Assembly: GCA_944989445.1 (NCBI GenBank)
Contig: CALYLW010001390.1
Span: 1 to 64,000, forward strand
Length of the DNA stretch: 64,000 nucleotides
DNA from: Ampullaceana balthica
Taxonomy: Eukaryota > Mollusca > Gastropoda > Lymnaeidae
Reading direction: 5' to 3'
In this document: positions 23,992-35,900 of the stretch, piece by piece
Layout of the letters: every line of letters starts with the position of its first letter
Numbering within the stretch: position 1 is the first letter of the stretch
Program-made: the position numbers and the translations under genes
The notes under the pieces: model-generated
The model's input: the letters and a program-made list of their open reading frames with translations, nothing else
Told to the model about the DNA's origin: nothing
Database searches by the model: none

Positions 23992-25053
23992 ATAGTCAAA
24001 AACTTGGTTTTTTATGGGGTTTTTTTAAAATGCTTTATTTGGTGTCAAGTCCTTGTAGCCAAATGTTTTCTGATTCCACTTAATACGTTTTTGTTAATAC
24101 GTTGAAGGTAGTTTACGTGAAGTTAATTTAAAATAATTTTTTTAGTGAGGATCGCATATTGAAACGTTTACACCCGTATATTGAATAATATTTAAACTTA
24201 AAATATTTACTTTTTTTATTGAGATGTTATTCTTTCCTCTTTTCATTCAAAACCTAACCACATGTTGCTCCTTAATTTTAGAAGAAAAAAACAAGAAAAA
24301 AAAACCAACTCTAACTAGATTAGCGTATTAATCTTAAATCAAAGAAGCGCACATCTATATTATAGTCAAAGCAATTATAGTCCATATGATCTCGATATTG
24401 AATAGAGTGTAGTAATTTCTATATATCGATACTGCTTGTACCAAGCAAAATGTTTTCAGTGTTGTCATAGAAACCAGTGTTGACACTTCCAGCTGAATTC
24501 CTTCCAACTTCCGGCTATTTTCTCCTTGATTGCACGCGTACTTCAATAGATGATCTACTGAAGTGTCTGCTTAAGTTGAAGAGTTCCGACAAAGTTTGCT
24601 AGGATTACGTCGTCCTCTTCGGTCTTAGGCAAACCAGAAACGATTATTCTTTGTTGTTTCAGTCCGTTGTTTATTCGAGGCTGTCGCTTTTTCATTAACA
24701 TTAATTCAATTATTTTTTTCCACTTTAAAAGATAAGCGTTCGACGCAATAATCTTCTGTAGAGAAGGAGTGTTCGGTATAGAGTAGATAAGGTAACAATT
24801 TTTATTTTTGATTAAAATTTAAATTTGAGCATTGTGTCTTATACGATCCTATTTATTTATAATCAAAATGTGCATTGCGACTTAAAAGCCCTATTTTTTC
24901 ATTGTGTAGACTTTGTTGTATTTTAACAAAGTTTTCAGATTACATTTTTAAAAAACGCTACTTTTTTAAGAAAAACTATAGTAGCGATAACTTTATGCAT
25001 CAAAAAATTATCTCGTAAACTTTGTAACAATTTTAAAAAACATATTGTTATAA
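23992..25053. other. No gene seen apart from a SINE-tail motif
   Basis: AT-rich; the only recognisable feature is the tail motif at 24746-24792. Confidence 0.4.
24746..24792 (+). repeat. SINE-tail hairpin motif, copy B
   Basis: CAATAATCTTCTGTAGAGAA followed by GGAGTG and AGATAAGG. No SINE head upstream. Confidence 0.65.
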
Positions 25054-25316
25054 AGGGCCGTCCATAAAGTACGTCACGCTCCAGAGGGGGGAGGGGGTAT
25101 AAGAAAGTGTGACAGTTTGTGACAGGGGGGAGGGGGGTCCGGCCATGTGTGACTTCACGCTGTTTTATATCAAATTTTAATAATTTTGTTAATAAAAAAA
25201 CAAAAATTTTGTTCGAAAGTGTGACGTTCTTTAGGGGGGTCCCGAGATTTGTGACAGGGAGGAGGAGGGGGGTAAAAATTGTCAAAAATAGCGTGACGTA
25301 CTTTATGGACGGCCCC
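25054..25316. mobile_element. Harbinger-like MITE, copy 1 (263 bp)
   Basis: Inverted ends AGGGCCGTCCATAAAGTACG and CGTACTTTATGGACGGCCCC, flanked by TAA (25051-25053) and TAA (25317-25319). A TAA duplication and GC-rich ends suggest PIF/Harbinger. The interior is partly palindromic, with GTGTGACAGTTTGTGACAGG-like words. No coding capacity. Confidence 0.8.
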
Positions 25317-26312
25317 TAAGGAATAATAGCGTAAACTTTTTCTACACCTGCATTGCCTTATGTAACGAGTATATGGCCCTCCTGATATTAAGTTTCATGT
25401 AATAGATGACACATGTCATACGTAAGCAGCATGTCAGATGACCACCATCGCTTGCAAAGGCTACGAAGAACTCTCCAGACAACTAACTATAAGGGAACTC
25501 GCTTGAAATCTCCAGACACCGGAGAGTGTGGTAAAAACGTCAATGAGTTACTTCCCCTGACACGTCTCAAGATGGCGTCATCATGACGTAATGCTGACGC
25601 CCCGCTGGCCCGCATCAAGTCACGTGCGTGTCGAATACGTCGGTACTGAATACTGAATGAATAGATAACAAAGTCCTGAGTTAGGGGCTTGTCATAAGCC
25701 TAGTCATTCATTTCATAAGTGTGACTCACTAAAGATTACTCTGGGACCTGTTCAACCATGTATCTGTGATTTGCTAAATAATTCTACCATAAAAGCAATG
25801 CCCTAGGCCATAGACAATGAGAAGAAATTATTGCATGCATTTAATAAACATTCAAGTCTGCTGTAAACTGTAATTTCATTCCAAGCATGACGAATGGGAT
25901 ATGGAAATGTTAAGAATCAGATATTTGATGTGTTAAAATTAGGAAAATCTTTGGGTCTGGGTGGAAAAGTTGTGTGTGTGTGGGGGGGGGGCGGGGTGGA
26001 GGTCGCACCAAGAAGATACATTTTGTTGTTTTGAAAAAGGGAGAAGTGACTGTGACCTAAAGTTTACAGATTCCAATCATAGGATATGGCGATAATACAA
26101 ACGTCTGTATATGTTCGAAGTACACCACATTGATTGCTACAAACAGAAGAATGTACTGTTGAAACGAAATCTCCCTCAACACAGTCGATCTACTAGTCCA
26201 CTAAAACATAACTGTTTTTTTTTAATATTTGCGCCCCCCACTCCTTTTTCACCCTCGCCCCTATCCGCCCCTTTTTTAGTTGACGGCATGAATTGAAATC
26301 AATTTTCGATAA
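25317..26312. other. No gene seen
   Basis: Mixed sequence with a short GTGTG/G-run patch at 25974-25996. Nothing assignable. Confidence 0.4.
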
Positions 26313-26574
26313 GGGGCCGTCCATAAAGTACGTCACGTTCCAGAGGGGGGAGGGGTGTAAGAAAGTGTGACAGTTTGTGACAGGGGGAGGGGGTCCAGCC
26401 ATGTGTGACGTAACGCTGTTTTATATTAAATTTTAATTATTTTGTTAATAAAATATTTTTTTTAAATTTCGAAAGTGTGACGTACTTTATGTCCCTAGAT
26501 ATGTGACAGTTTGTGACAGGGGGGGGGAGTTAAAAATTGTCAAAAATAGCGTGACGTACTTTATGGATGGCCCC
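26313..26574. mobile_element. Harbinger-like MITE, copy 2 (262 bp)
   Basis: Ends GGGGCCGTCCATAAAGTACG and CGTACTTTATGGATGGCCCC with TAA at 26310-26312 and 26575-26577. About 1 kb from copy 1 in the same orientation and clearly similar throughout. Confidence 0.8.
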
Positions 26575-26749
26575 TAAGTAAATGAGATACATTGAAGTGT
26601 TTATCTTTTAAAGTTTCCGATTACTATTATATTATTTTATATCCCTTTTAATTATACATACACACAGTGGTGATCGTAATACTTCTTTTATATTAGCAAG
26701 CCAACTATAATATAACAATAAGTTGATCAATAAGAGATAGTGATAAAGG

Positions 26750-26925
26750 CTGTACAAGGTATTTTGATACAGTCATGCATCCTTACAGCAATAGCCTAAT
26801 AGCTATACAGCCCTACAGCCATACATCAGTATAGCCATAGCCTTATAGCTGCACGTCCTAACAGTCCCTACATTGCCTACATATGTAAAGATACCAGTTA
26901 CAGCCTTTTGGCTTGCCATCTTGCA
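26750..26925 (+). repeat. Degenerate TACAGCC(A/C)TA tandem patch
   Basis: Words such as CTATACAGCCCTACAGCCAT and AGTATAGCCATAGCCTTAT recur at roughly 8-17 bp spacing. Confidence 0.5.
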
Positions 26926-26927
26926 AC

Positions 26928-26977
26928 CTTATCTTATCTGTTTACAGACGCTCCTTCTATACAGAAGATTATTGCGT
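26928..26977 (-). repeat. SINE-tail hairpin motif, copy C
   Basis: Minus-strand reading gives CGCAATAATCTTCTGTATAG and then AAGGAGCGTCTGTAAACAG, ending in AGATAAG. Closest of the copies to A. Confidence 0.7.
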
Positions 26978-28051
26978 TATTGGATTTACATACCGGTACT
27001 TGCAGAATTATAACTTATTGACTTTCCAGCCTTGCAGCATTACTTCATTACTACGTTATTGAATTATTCCTCACAGCCATATTGCCCATTTTGACTTATT
27101 TTCACGACAGTTTGTATTCGTGTGTTTGAAAGCTAAGTTCCGACACCACTGTTCGTTTAAATCAAGAGGCAACGGCACTAAACCTACAAGACTTATTTAT
27201 AATTTAATCTCATCACGGCACGATGTCCAGGCCCCCCTTCTCACCCCCCCCCAACCCACTAACGGTCAGAGCCAATGAGCACGCGCCTGGGGTGAGTGAG
27301 CTACCTCCTCTCCCCCCGCACAAGATGTGTTTTGTGTAGATAATGTTAGCAGACGCGGTGATGGGCGGGAGGACGAGAGCCATAAGATCAGTTTTTTGTG
27401 GCAGCGGTTTGTCTATCTCACGCAGGCCCAGTTGAGGACCAAAACACAAACTCGTTCTTGTCCCTGATTGGCTTGGGCCGCCCGTCGCACATTGGTCGAC
27501 ACTTTAAAACGTTTTAATGGCTCGGAATGTTTTTTGTTGGTTTTTTTTGGTCTTTTTTTTTCAACGGTCAATTGGCAATATTGTTTAGCTGATAGAATCG
27601 GTGACATCATTGGTAATTAGCTCAGGAATTAAAGTTGTGTACGTTTACAAAAAGTCGGTTGAATCTCCAGGTCTCCGTACCATGATCAATTGATTGAAAT
27701 TTGATGAATTTTTTTTAAAAAAAGGATTAAAATGATTAAATTTCTAAACCAAGAAACAATCGACACTTAAGTAGGGAAAAAAAGAGCAAAGTTGTAATAA
27801 TGCATAAGACACTCATTTTTAATTTCGAAATACAGCGCATCAAAACTTTAATACAATACTCAGATAGACATAGGAATAAAATACTTTTCTCGTTCAGCAT
27901 GCAAAAACACATTCAAGTTCTCGTTCTTCCCGTCTGGAATTAGAACGTTAAATGGGGTGTCTGATCAAACCAGGAAAGTCAACACACTATCAACATTCAA
28001 AACTCTAATACAAATTGAAGACTAGACATAAACCATGAATATGTGTAAGGT
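26978..28051. other. No gene seen
   Basis: Includes a GC-richer patch at 27220-27480 with open minus-strand frames but no recognisable product; otherwise AT-rich. Confidence 0.4.
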
Positions 28052-28100
28052 GCAATAATCTTCTGTATAGAAGGAGCGCATGTGATGTATAAGATAAAAC
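28052..28100 (+). repeat. SINE-tail hairpin motif, copy D
   Basis: CAATAATCTTCTGTATAGAA, GGAGCG and TATAAGATAAAAC in the same order as copy A; no SINE head upstream. Confidence 0.7.
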
Positions 28101-29315
28101 AAAACAAATTAACATATACACCATGCACATGTCAATGAATCTCCGATGTGTTAATAAAGTAATGCTTCAAATTCATATTTGATACAGAGAGGTATGAGAA
28201 ATGAAAGTTTTGGCTATTTTAAATTCCCTTTTTAAAATGTAAATTTACCAATTTTTTATCTTTTCATTTTTATAAATGTAAAAAAGGAAATAGCTATTAA
28301 TACCCATTAGGTACGACAAGCTGAAGTTTCATAATGGTTCTTAAGCTTTATTCGTTGCATTGATGTAAGAACACTTTATTCTAAGAATGTGGATACCAAA
28401 TCTGTTCATGTAGCTCAGATAATTTATTAGATATGATAATTTTAAAATAAAATTTGGAATTTCCATTTTTTTCCAAGACCTTGAAAATAAATAGATCGTT
28501 CTAATTCTAAGCAGTATCCAACAAAACAGTTTGCTTGAATATGAACACAGAAAGTGATGACGTAACAAATCTACACAGAAACACATTTAACTTTAATGAC
28601 TAAATCGTGAATTTTTTTGTGTGTGACATAAATTCATTGAGACCAATGGAATTTTCTCGTAACGTGATACACAAATATAAAAGCCATGTAAAACTTTTAG
28701 TAATTACACCATCAAACATTATGTTTTATTCCGTTCTATACTATAGTCTATACATTGGATATTTTAAGCAGTGGTCAGCTTCCCAATTACAAAGAAATCT
28801 TTTTTACTCCCCCCCCCCAACTTTTTTTTCGCTCCCCACTCCCCTCCTCTTTACCCCGGCCATCTGTAAACCCTTGCAGTCCCCCTCCCTGGCTTTAACC
28901 CCGCGGTGACCCAACGGGCCCATCTTTTTGTCCTGGGCGTGAGCCCACCATCATTGCGCAGTGGGCATTATGAGAGAATGACCACTGGGATGCGCCACTG
29001 TTTCCCCATCCCCACCGACCCTGGGGTCAAGCGTCCCGTCGATGGATGGGATGAGTTGTGCCGTCCACTGACCAGCCAAATCACTGACCAGCCAAATCTC
29101 TGACCATGTTTACATTTTTTTAGCGTAAGATGAGATTGAATTAATAAACATAAGGCCGTTAGCTCCAACATTAAAAATGTCTTGCATAATAATTTAAGGG
29201 TACATTTCTTTAACATTGACGTCTGATGAAACGCCAGCAATCAGAGATAAAGATTATTGACCGTAAATTTTAAAATTATCCATATAGTCACAAATAAATA
29301 CCACATTCAGCTAGT
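28101..29315. other. No gene seen
   Basis: AT-rich to 28790, then a C-rich patch (28808-28910) and a GC-richer islet (28880-29110) with CACTGACCAGCCAAATC repeated twice. Nothing coding recognised. Confidence 0.4.
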
Positions 29316-29755
29316 GTTGATGTGCGCGCCCCAATCATATGGTGTGTTTTTGGTCACACCCAAATCATATGGTGAGTTGATGTGGATACCCCAATCATAT
29401 GGTGAGTTGATGTGGATATCCCAATCATATAGTGAGTTGATGTGGATATCCCAATCATATAGTGAGTTGATGGTTGATGTGGATACCCCAATCATATGGT
29501 GAGTTGATGTGGATACCCCAATCATATGGTGAGTTGATGGGTGCAGTCCAATCATATGGTGGGTTGATTGGCACGCCCCAAACATATGTTGTGTTTATGG
29601 GCTCATCCCAATCATATAGTGTTTTGATGGGTGCACTCCAATCATATGGTGTGTTTATGGGCACACCCCAATCATATGGTGAGTTGATGGAGATACCCCA
29701 ATCATTCGGTGAGTTGATGGGTGCACCCCAATCATACGGTGTAGTTATGGGCAAA
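29316..29755 (+). repeat. 30-bp minisatellite, about 14-15 copies
   Basis: Unit CCAATCATATGGTGAGTTGA followed by TGTGGATACC, with variants. The 30-bp period keeps all frames in phase, so both strands show decapeptide repeats (SYGELMWIPQ on plus). One unit near 29470 carries a short internal duplication (TTGATGGTTGATG). Confidence 0.95.
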
Positions 29756-30320
29756 CGAGTCGATCTTTATACAAATTAAGGGGTGGCAGAAACGACCCAG
29801 TGTTTGGCAAAAATGTTGGCCCTTTTGAGGCGGTACCAATTCCTCGATACTCTAATCCAGATAAGGAAACGAATTGGTATAGTATTATAATATTGATAAA
29901 GCATTGCTCTTTCTATGGAGGAAATTATGGGATGATTGTGAGTTAAGCTGTGCGCACAATCAAGTTCCCGGTTACTGGAATAAATATGACTTTAAAATCT
30001 AGATGTGTTTGCTGTGGAATAATGTCATTTGCTTAACTGAAACGGGATCAGTTATCTAAAACTGTTTAACTATATTAACGATGTCGTGTCAGGAGTGGTG
30101 GATTTTTTATTGATTGAGATTAGTATTACAGGGTATTACATGGGTGAATGCTTTTTTAGAGACATTAGAAGATAGAAAAACAGGTAAAATTTGGTCTTTA
30201 AGCTGCTTTCATGGATCCCTGCAGGGAATTGGACTTATTATAATATAGCCTCATTTTGTTCTTCAAGTAATCGTGTGTGTCCACGGCTACTCATAACCAT
30301 AAAGTGATTTTTCGAAATTT
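29756..30320. other. Spacer between arrays
   Basis: About 565 bp of AT-rich sequence with no recognised element, lying between the main 30-bp array and its outlying copies. Confidence 0.5.
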
Positions 30321-30386
30321 TGATGTTTATGGGTGCACCCCTTAATGTTATGGTCTGTTAATGGGCGCACCCCAATCATATGGTGC
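30321..30386 (+). repeat. Outlying copies of the 30-bp unit
   Basis: Two diverged units, one with CACCCCAATCATATGGTG, separated from the main array and directly abutting the unrelated 48-bp array. Confidence 0.85.
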
Positions 30387-30705
30387 GGTCTCTTAGTCTG
30401 TCACAGCTAGCATCACAGTAACCATCAATTATGCAGTCTCTCAGTCTGTCACAGTTAGCATCACAGTAACCATCAATTATGAATCACAGTAGCCATCAAT
30501 GATGCAGTCTCTGAGTCTGTCACAGTAAGCATCACAGTAGCCATCAATGATGCGGTCTCTGAGTCTGTCACAGTAAGCATCACAGTAGCCATCAATGATG
30601 CGGTCTCTGAGTCTGTCACAGTAAGCATCACAGTAGCCATCAATGATGCAGTCTCTGAGTCTGTCACAGTAATCATCACAATAGCCATCAATGAGGCGGT
30701 CCTTA
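30384..30705 (+). repeat. 48-bp minisatellite, about 6.7 copies
   Basis: Unit GATGCGGTCTCTGAGTCTGT, CACAGTAAGCATCACAGTAG, CCATCAAT. Internal half-unit similarity (CATCACAGTA) is visible. One partial unit occurs near 30480. Period is a multiple of three, which explains the open minus-strand frames. Confidence 0.95.
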
Positions 30706-31092
30706 GAGACTTTCCGCCTTAACACTTGAATTATGTGTACTTGTGCCAATGTACTATTTCATATTCTTTTCAAAGCTTTTTTTTTCAATTCGCCGTGTAT
30801 ATCACATCTGAATTTTTAAGCAGTTAAATGTTGTATAACGTCATCCTGATTCCACCATGTAAAATCTCGCGCTTATTTGCAAACTGTTGTCTGACTTTGA
30901 AACATCGTGCACGTTAGAATTCAAAAGGATCTAAGAGTCTCGTCCCGTCTACGATGGCTGTAGTTTTAATAATACTTTATGATTCAAATTTTTATACATA
31001 AAATGCACTGGAAAGGGTACGACGTAGATCAATTGAGAACCGGGTGTGAATTCATGTCTAGGAAGCTACGCATTGGCTAATACTACACAACT
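30706..31092. other. No gene seen
   Basis: AT-rich single-copy-looking sequence. Confidence 0.4.
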
Positions 31093-31222
31093 AGGGGTTG
31101 TAGGGCGCCTAAGGCGCCCACTTTTTTCAAAAGCCCAAGTACCTTATCCGATAAACTTATCCTTGTTTGATAAACGCGAAATATTAAACGCCCTGAAATG
31201 TACATAAAGTATTTTATAATTG
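31093..31222 (-). repeat. Dispersed inverted copy of the 21.4-kb half-unit
   Basis: Reverse complement shows AAACAAGGATAAGTTTATC, ACTTGGGCTTTTGAAAAAAG and GGGCGCCTTAGGCGCCC, in the order of the units at 21356-21842. Confidence 0.8.
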
Positions 31223-31538
31223 TTTGGGCTTGGGTAATTGACGTCATATAATATTTTACGACGAGAAATACCACATACTCTGTTAATCTCGAAACCAAAA
31301 TGATTATGATTTTACGTCTATATTTCAATTTTTTTAACAAATATGCTATGGACTGTTGTACTATGGCCCTCAGCGTTACGGAGACACTGTTGTGTGAGTG
31401 AGTGACTTGGGCTTTTATATTGTTTATATAATATCTTCAACACAGGGGTACTGTCCTGTTTATACATATAGCGGTATTCGCATATAATAGTTTCTATGCT
31501 TAATGATTTTTATGAAAATGATCTGTTATGCCTTTTTT

Positions 31539-32024
31539 AAATCCTTTATATTAACTCGTTTGGTCTGCGGCCGACCGACCGACCTTGCTTGCTTGCTTGC
31601 TTGCTTGCTTGTCGCCAAAACTTTTGATCGATTTTACCCACTTGCTCGACAAAGATAGCTGAGCTGAAATTTTGCAGGCAGTTTCGTTACCGATGATAAT
31701 AATAAATTTATCATAATTTCAGATCAGATTCGCATGTACCGTAATTTAATTATTGTTTTTTTAGATTATTTTTTTAATCCTATGTTATCATGCTTTTTTA
31801 GAGATAGAGGGTCCGTCGCGGTGCCGTATTATATTGAAACAAACTTTCTGTCGCGCATATGGTGGTATTTTATGGACAGCTCTTTTATAAACCTATTCCT
31901 GAGCGGTGCGGTATTTTATTAAAACATGTTTTACGACACAACTTCATTTTGTATTTCTGGATGTTGGCGCTGTCGTATTATAATGAACATTCTTTTAGTT
32001 ACTTCTCGTTCGCATAAAGGATTT
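31539..32024 (-). mobile_element. CGATCGAT-core family member, 486 bp
   Basis: Same ends as 23552-23991 (AAATCCTTTATATTAACTCG left, CATAAAGGATTTATAGTC right). Contains (CCGA)3 and a TTGC run at 31572-31611 where the other copies are shorter, so these simple repeats expanded inside the element. Confidence 0.75.
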
Positions 32025-32063
32025 ATAGTCTAAAAACTTGGTTTTTTACGGGTTTTTCTTATT

Positions 32064-32535
32064 AAATCCTTTATATTAAACTCGTGGTGTCTGAGGCCGG
32101 ACCTTGCTTGCTTGCTAGCTTGTCGCACAAAATTTTTGATCAAATTTTTAACCCACTTGCTCGCAAAGATAGCGAGCTGAAATTTTGCAGGCAGTTCGTT
32201 CGATGATAAAAACAATGTATCAAAATTTCGATCGAATCGCATGTACCGTAATTAAATTATTGATTTTTTAGATTATTTTATTTTTTCTCTATGTTTCATG
32301 CTATTTTTTGATGATAGAGCGTCGCGGTGCGTATTATATTGAACAACCTTTCTGTCGCGCAATAAGGTGCGTATTTTACTGGGACAACACTTTTTATAAC
32401 AACCTATTCTGATCGGTGCGCATGATATTTAAAACACGTTTTACGACACAACTGCAATTTTGTATTTTTGGATGGTCTTGCGCTGCGTGTTATAATGAAT
32501 ACATTCTTTTTGTTACGTCTCTTACGGAAAGGGAT
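32064..32535 (-). mobile_element. CGATCGAT-core family member, about 472 bp
   Basis: Directly follows the previous copy in the same orientation with 39 bases between. Same order of internal blocks: TTGCTTGCTTGC run, GCTGAAATTTTGCAGGCAG, ATCGCATGTACCGTAATTAA and GTGCGTATTATATTGAAC subrepeats. The right end has decayed. Confidence 0.7.
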
Positions 32536-32870
32536 TATATAGTGTTATAGTCATAAAACTAGGTTTTTTACGGGTTGTTTTTATTTCATTATGTAAAAAA
32601 TGAAATTTATATTCATGTATGATTGTATCATAGTATGGTGTATGAAGCATATTAATATCACAGCAATTCTTGGCTGCCTACAATGTTACAGCACATCTTT
32701 GTGCATTCTATATAAAAATCATAATTTATTATTACTGTTCAGATCATATCTTCCTATAACAAATATGAATTCTTTAATAATATATATATTTGCTATAATT
32801 TGCAACTTTACACCTTTTAGTACAATGATATTTAACCAACACAAAGATCAGTGACATGTGTGATATATGA
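32536..32870. other. AT-rich upstream flank of tRNA-Lys
   Basis: No gene recognised; an 84-codon frame at 32600-32854 looks compositional. RNA polymerase III promoters for tRNAs are internal, so no upstream element is expected to be obvious. Confidence 0.4.
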
Positions 32871-32943
32871 GCCCGGTTAGCTCAGTCGGTAGAGCATCAG
32901 ACTTTTAATCTGAGGGTCAAGGGTTCAAGTCCCTTATCGGGCG
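32871..32943 (+). tRNA. tRNA-Lys (anticodon TTT/UUU)
   Basis: A complete 73-base cloverleaf with no intron. The acceptor stem GCCCGGT pairs with ATCGGGC (one G-U pair), with discriminator G. The D arm has GCTC/GAGC around AGTCGGTA. The anticodon stem TCAGA/TCTGA encloses CTTTTAA with TTT at 32904-32906. The T arm is AAGGG-TTCAAGT-CCCTT and doubles as the B box. A run of nine T follows immediately (32946-32954) and should terminate RNA polymerase III. It decodes AAA (and AAG by wobble) lysine codons. An identical copy lies 6.5 kb downstream; flanks of the two are unrelated. All stems are intact, so I judge it functional. Confidence 0.97.
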
Positions 32944-35900
32944 AATTTTTTTTTATTATTTTTTTTTGCATTATAATTTTATAAAATAAATTGTTTTAAG
33001 GTGAATTTCCCAAGAAATTAAACAACGAAAAATATTTCATGTTTTATTTCTACACATACAATCCCAAATACACGAAATCATCCCCACCCACACTCGTGGT
33101 CCGACACCATGCAATTTTTTTTTCCCATTCCTGAATTATTTTGTTACACTAATTACATATTTCTTCCATATAGCCACGAACATTTGTGAAGTTATTGTGT
33201 ACACTCACATAAAGGTTACAGGATTTTAAATTTTTGTTTTTAATTTGGGGGCCGGGAGTTCAAAAAGTGCAGAAATACAACAATTTCCCTTTTATTCCAT
33301 ATCCGAGAAACTAAATAGAGATAAATTTATAATCAGTCTAATTGCACAATATGTAATCGTATTCTCCTTTTATTAATTCTGATAAAGTTGAATTTGTCCC
33401 ATTGCAGCCTCAACTCAATGTATCCCATCAAAGCCTTCTCCCCCTCCCCCCCCCTCAGCAACCCCCACCCACCTCAACAGCGTCACACGATGCTGACCTA
33501 CAATTATTCTATTCCAAAGTTTCCTGACCACGGTCGTTACTGAAACATTTCTAAAATACAACGGGGGTCTTCGTGCGGACTTCGGCCGTCCACTTTGGTT
33601 GAAGGTGAGGACAATTGGTCACATAAAATGGACGGCCGAATTAATTGTCCATGAGCAAGTTAACAGAACGCTCCGGGAAAAGACACCATTCATGGTGTTT
33701 AATTATTGACTTTCTGATTTAGCTGAGTGGTGATTCCAAACTTTCCTCTAGTCAAGACTTTACTCGTCCCACTTTTTTCAGCGTTCTTTAAATATATTAA
33801 TTCTCTTATGACATCCGAAACTCTACAAAGATCTTTAGTCAACGCATTCCCACATTTTTTTATTATTTCTTACGCCAGAAAAATCAAAATATTTTTTTTT
33901 AAAGAAAGCAAAAAGGATATTTTGAAATGATTTTTAACAAAATATGTAAAGATAAAGTATATTGCTATGATATTCAAAGAAAATTGTCTTTTTTAAATTT
34001 TTAAATCTACAGTTTCGTGGAAAAACAAGTGAGTTAAATGGCATTTGCTCATATCTGGCATTATATTTGATATTTCGAAAACGTTGACAAAATAGCCTTA
34101 AAAGAGGTGAAACATATACTCATTTAATTCCAGCTGAATTTATTCAAATTGAAATCTACAAAACAAGAGGAAAAAATCTAAGTAAGAAGTATTGTTCCTT
34201 AAATTCTTGACCTCACCATATCCTCGTTGCAACTCTTAAAAGTATAACTCGCACTATCAAACTTGTGACACGAATTATGGGGAGCATGAAAGAGAGGGTA
34301 TCATTAAGGAGATTGCAGTGATGATGACCGACAGTTGGACCAAGAAAATGACCACTGGTCATCGGCCGCAAAACGAGGGAAGGGACACAATAGCAAGTCG
34401 TTTTCTAGTCGGGGACCACGGGACAAAAGGAAGATCTCGCGTGATCCAAAAATAGAATCTTGATTAATACCGGGATGTAAAAATGAGACGTTTTGGGTTG
34501 GCGCATAATTGGCTTCATGGCGCCATTTTGGGAGTTGGAATAAGGGTGGTGATGCGAGGAATTGATATTAATGTGAATGTGATGTATTTCATAATTATTT
34601 AAAGAATATACATTCATATATATTGATATTTTTAGACTTCTTTTTCCTTCTATTTTTGGATTAAGACACTTAGTTTTATTTTGTTGTAGGTTTAGTTCAA
34701 CTTGTGCGATGACTTATTTATTCAAAACCATTTTTTAATGGAGAAGTATCATTTTAGTCCCATGGCGAAGTAAACTTTAAGAAAAGAAAGGGAAAAAGCT
34801 GCGGTATTGCTGTCTTCAAAAATGGGTTTGATTTATACTTTATCTCATTTCTAAGCGTTTAAATGGAAACAAAGTGGACAGTGGTCATTCAAATTTTAGA
34901 GAAGAGGGTTGGCCGGGTCATCTCAATGTTAAAAATGTGATGAACAAAAGTGTTGGCAGATCCTTTCATATTTGCTCTCTTCCTTGCCTGGAAGTCCGAA
35001 ATTTGCTGGTCAGTCGGTCAGCTGTGGTCAACTAAAAAGGTCAAGCCCATCTGTGAACTGATGAGTCCACGGATGAAGTGACCGGATCTGAGCCGGACTG
35101 GACAATGGCCGGCCACTGGTCAGCGTGACAGCCGATGTTTTGATGATTGTCTTTTGGTTTCGAATGCGCCCCGAAAAGATTTTTCAAAGATGCGCGTGCT
35201 GCATTGGTCATTTAAAACAGGAAGTAGTCGTCGGTGTCATGCGTATTTAGAATTCACGAAGATATTTTTCCCCAATTGAAATTATTTGTTAAAATCAGTT
35301 TGAGCTGTAACTTTCGATGTTTTTAAAATATAAATATTAGTATTATCCCAGCAATGAGAATTAATTAAATAATATGGATAAAGTATGTTAGCATTTGTTT
35401 CAAATTAAATTAATTATGTAACACTCGGACCCTCACGATTGTCCAATAGTGGCCTCTCTCCCTTCATTTCGGCATATGGTCAGAATGAAGCACTCAAGAC
35501 TCTAAAAGGGGGGGGGTGTATGAGGAGTGTATGGCGCAGACATTAAAACATGGCGGCTGAGATGAGCTCCCCCTTTTTAATATGCGCACGCGCCAGACTT
35601 TTGTGTCAGTCTAGATGGGCGGGGACAATAGCACGTGCTCTGGGTGTGAGACGGGCCGGGGCGCTATAGAGGGAGTGGTTATTGTGCAGGGGGAAGGTGT
35701 TGCTCTGAAGAGTTAAAACACCAAGAAAATGGTCAGTCGTGTAGATGGGTGGGGGAGGGGTGTTGAATAGTAGGATGGTAAAACTGAATAAATGAATAGA
35801 AACAGAAGTGAGGGCTGGTCGATTGGGAAAAAAATGTAGTCTACTGGTATGCATAAGTTACTCTTATCGTAGACATCGTCGGGCAATCTGGAGAGTCAAC

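Noticed and set aside
29316..30705. Possible CRISPR-like array
   Set aside because: The repeats are contiguous tandem units with no unique spacers, and the setting is a eukaryotic genome.
35050..35085. Hammerhead-like CTGATGAGTCC...GGATGAAG
   Set aside because: The conserved GAAA is GAAG and no cleavage triplet pairs in place; the similar GAACTGATGAGTC near 58305 lacks the second half altogether.
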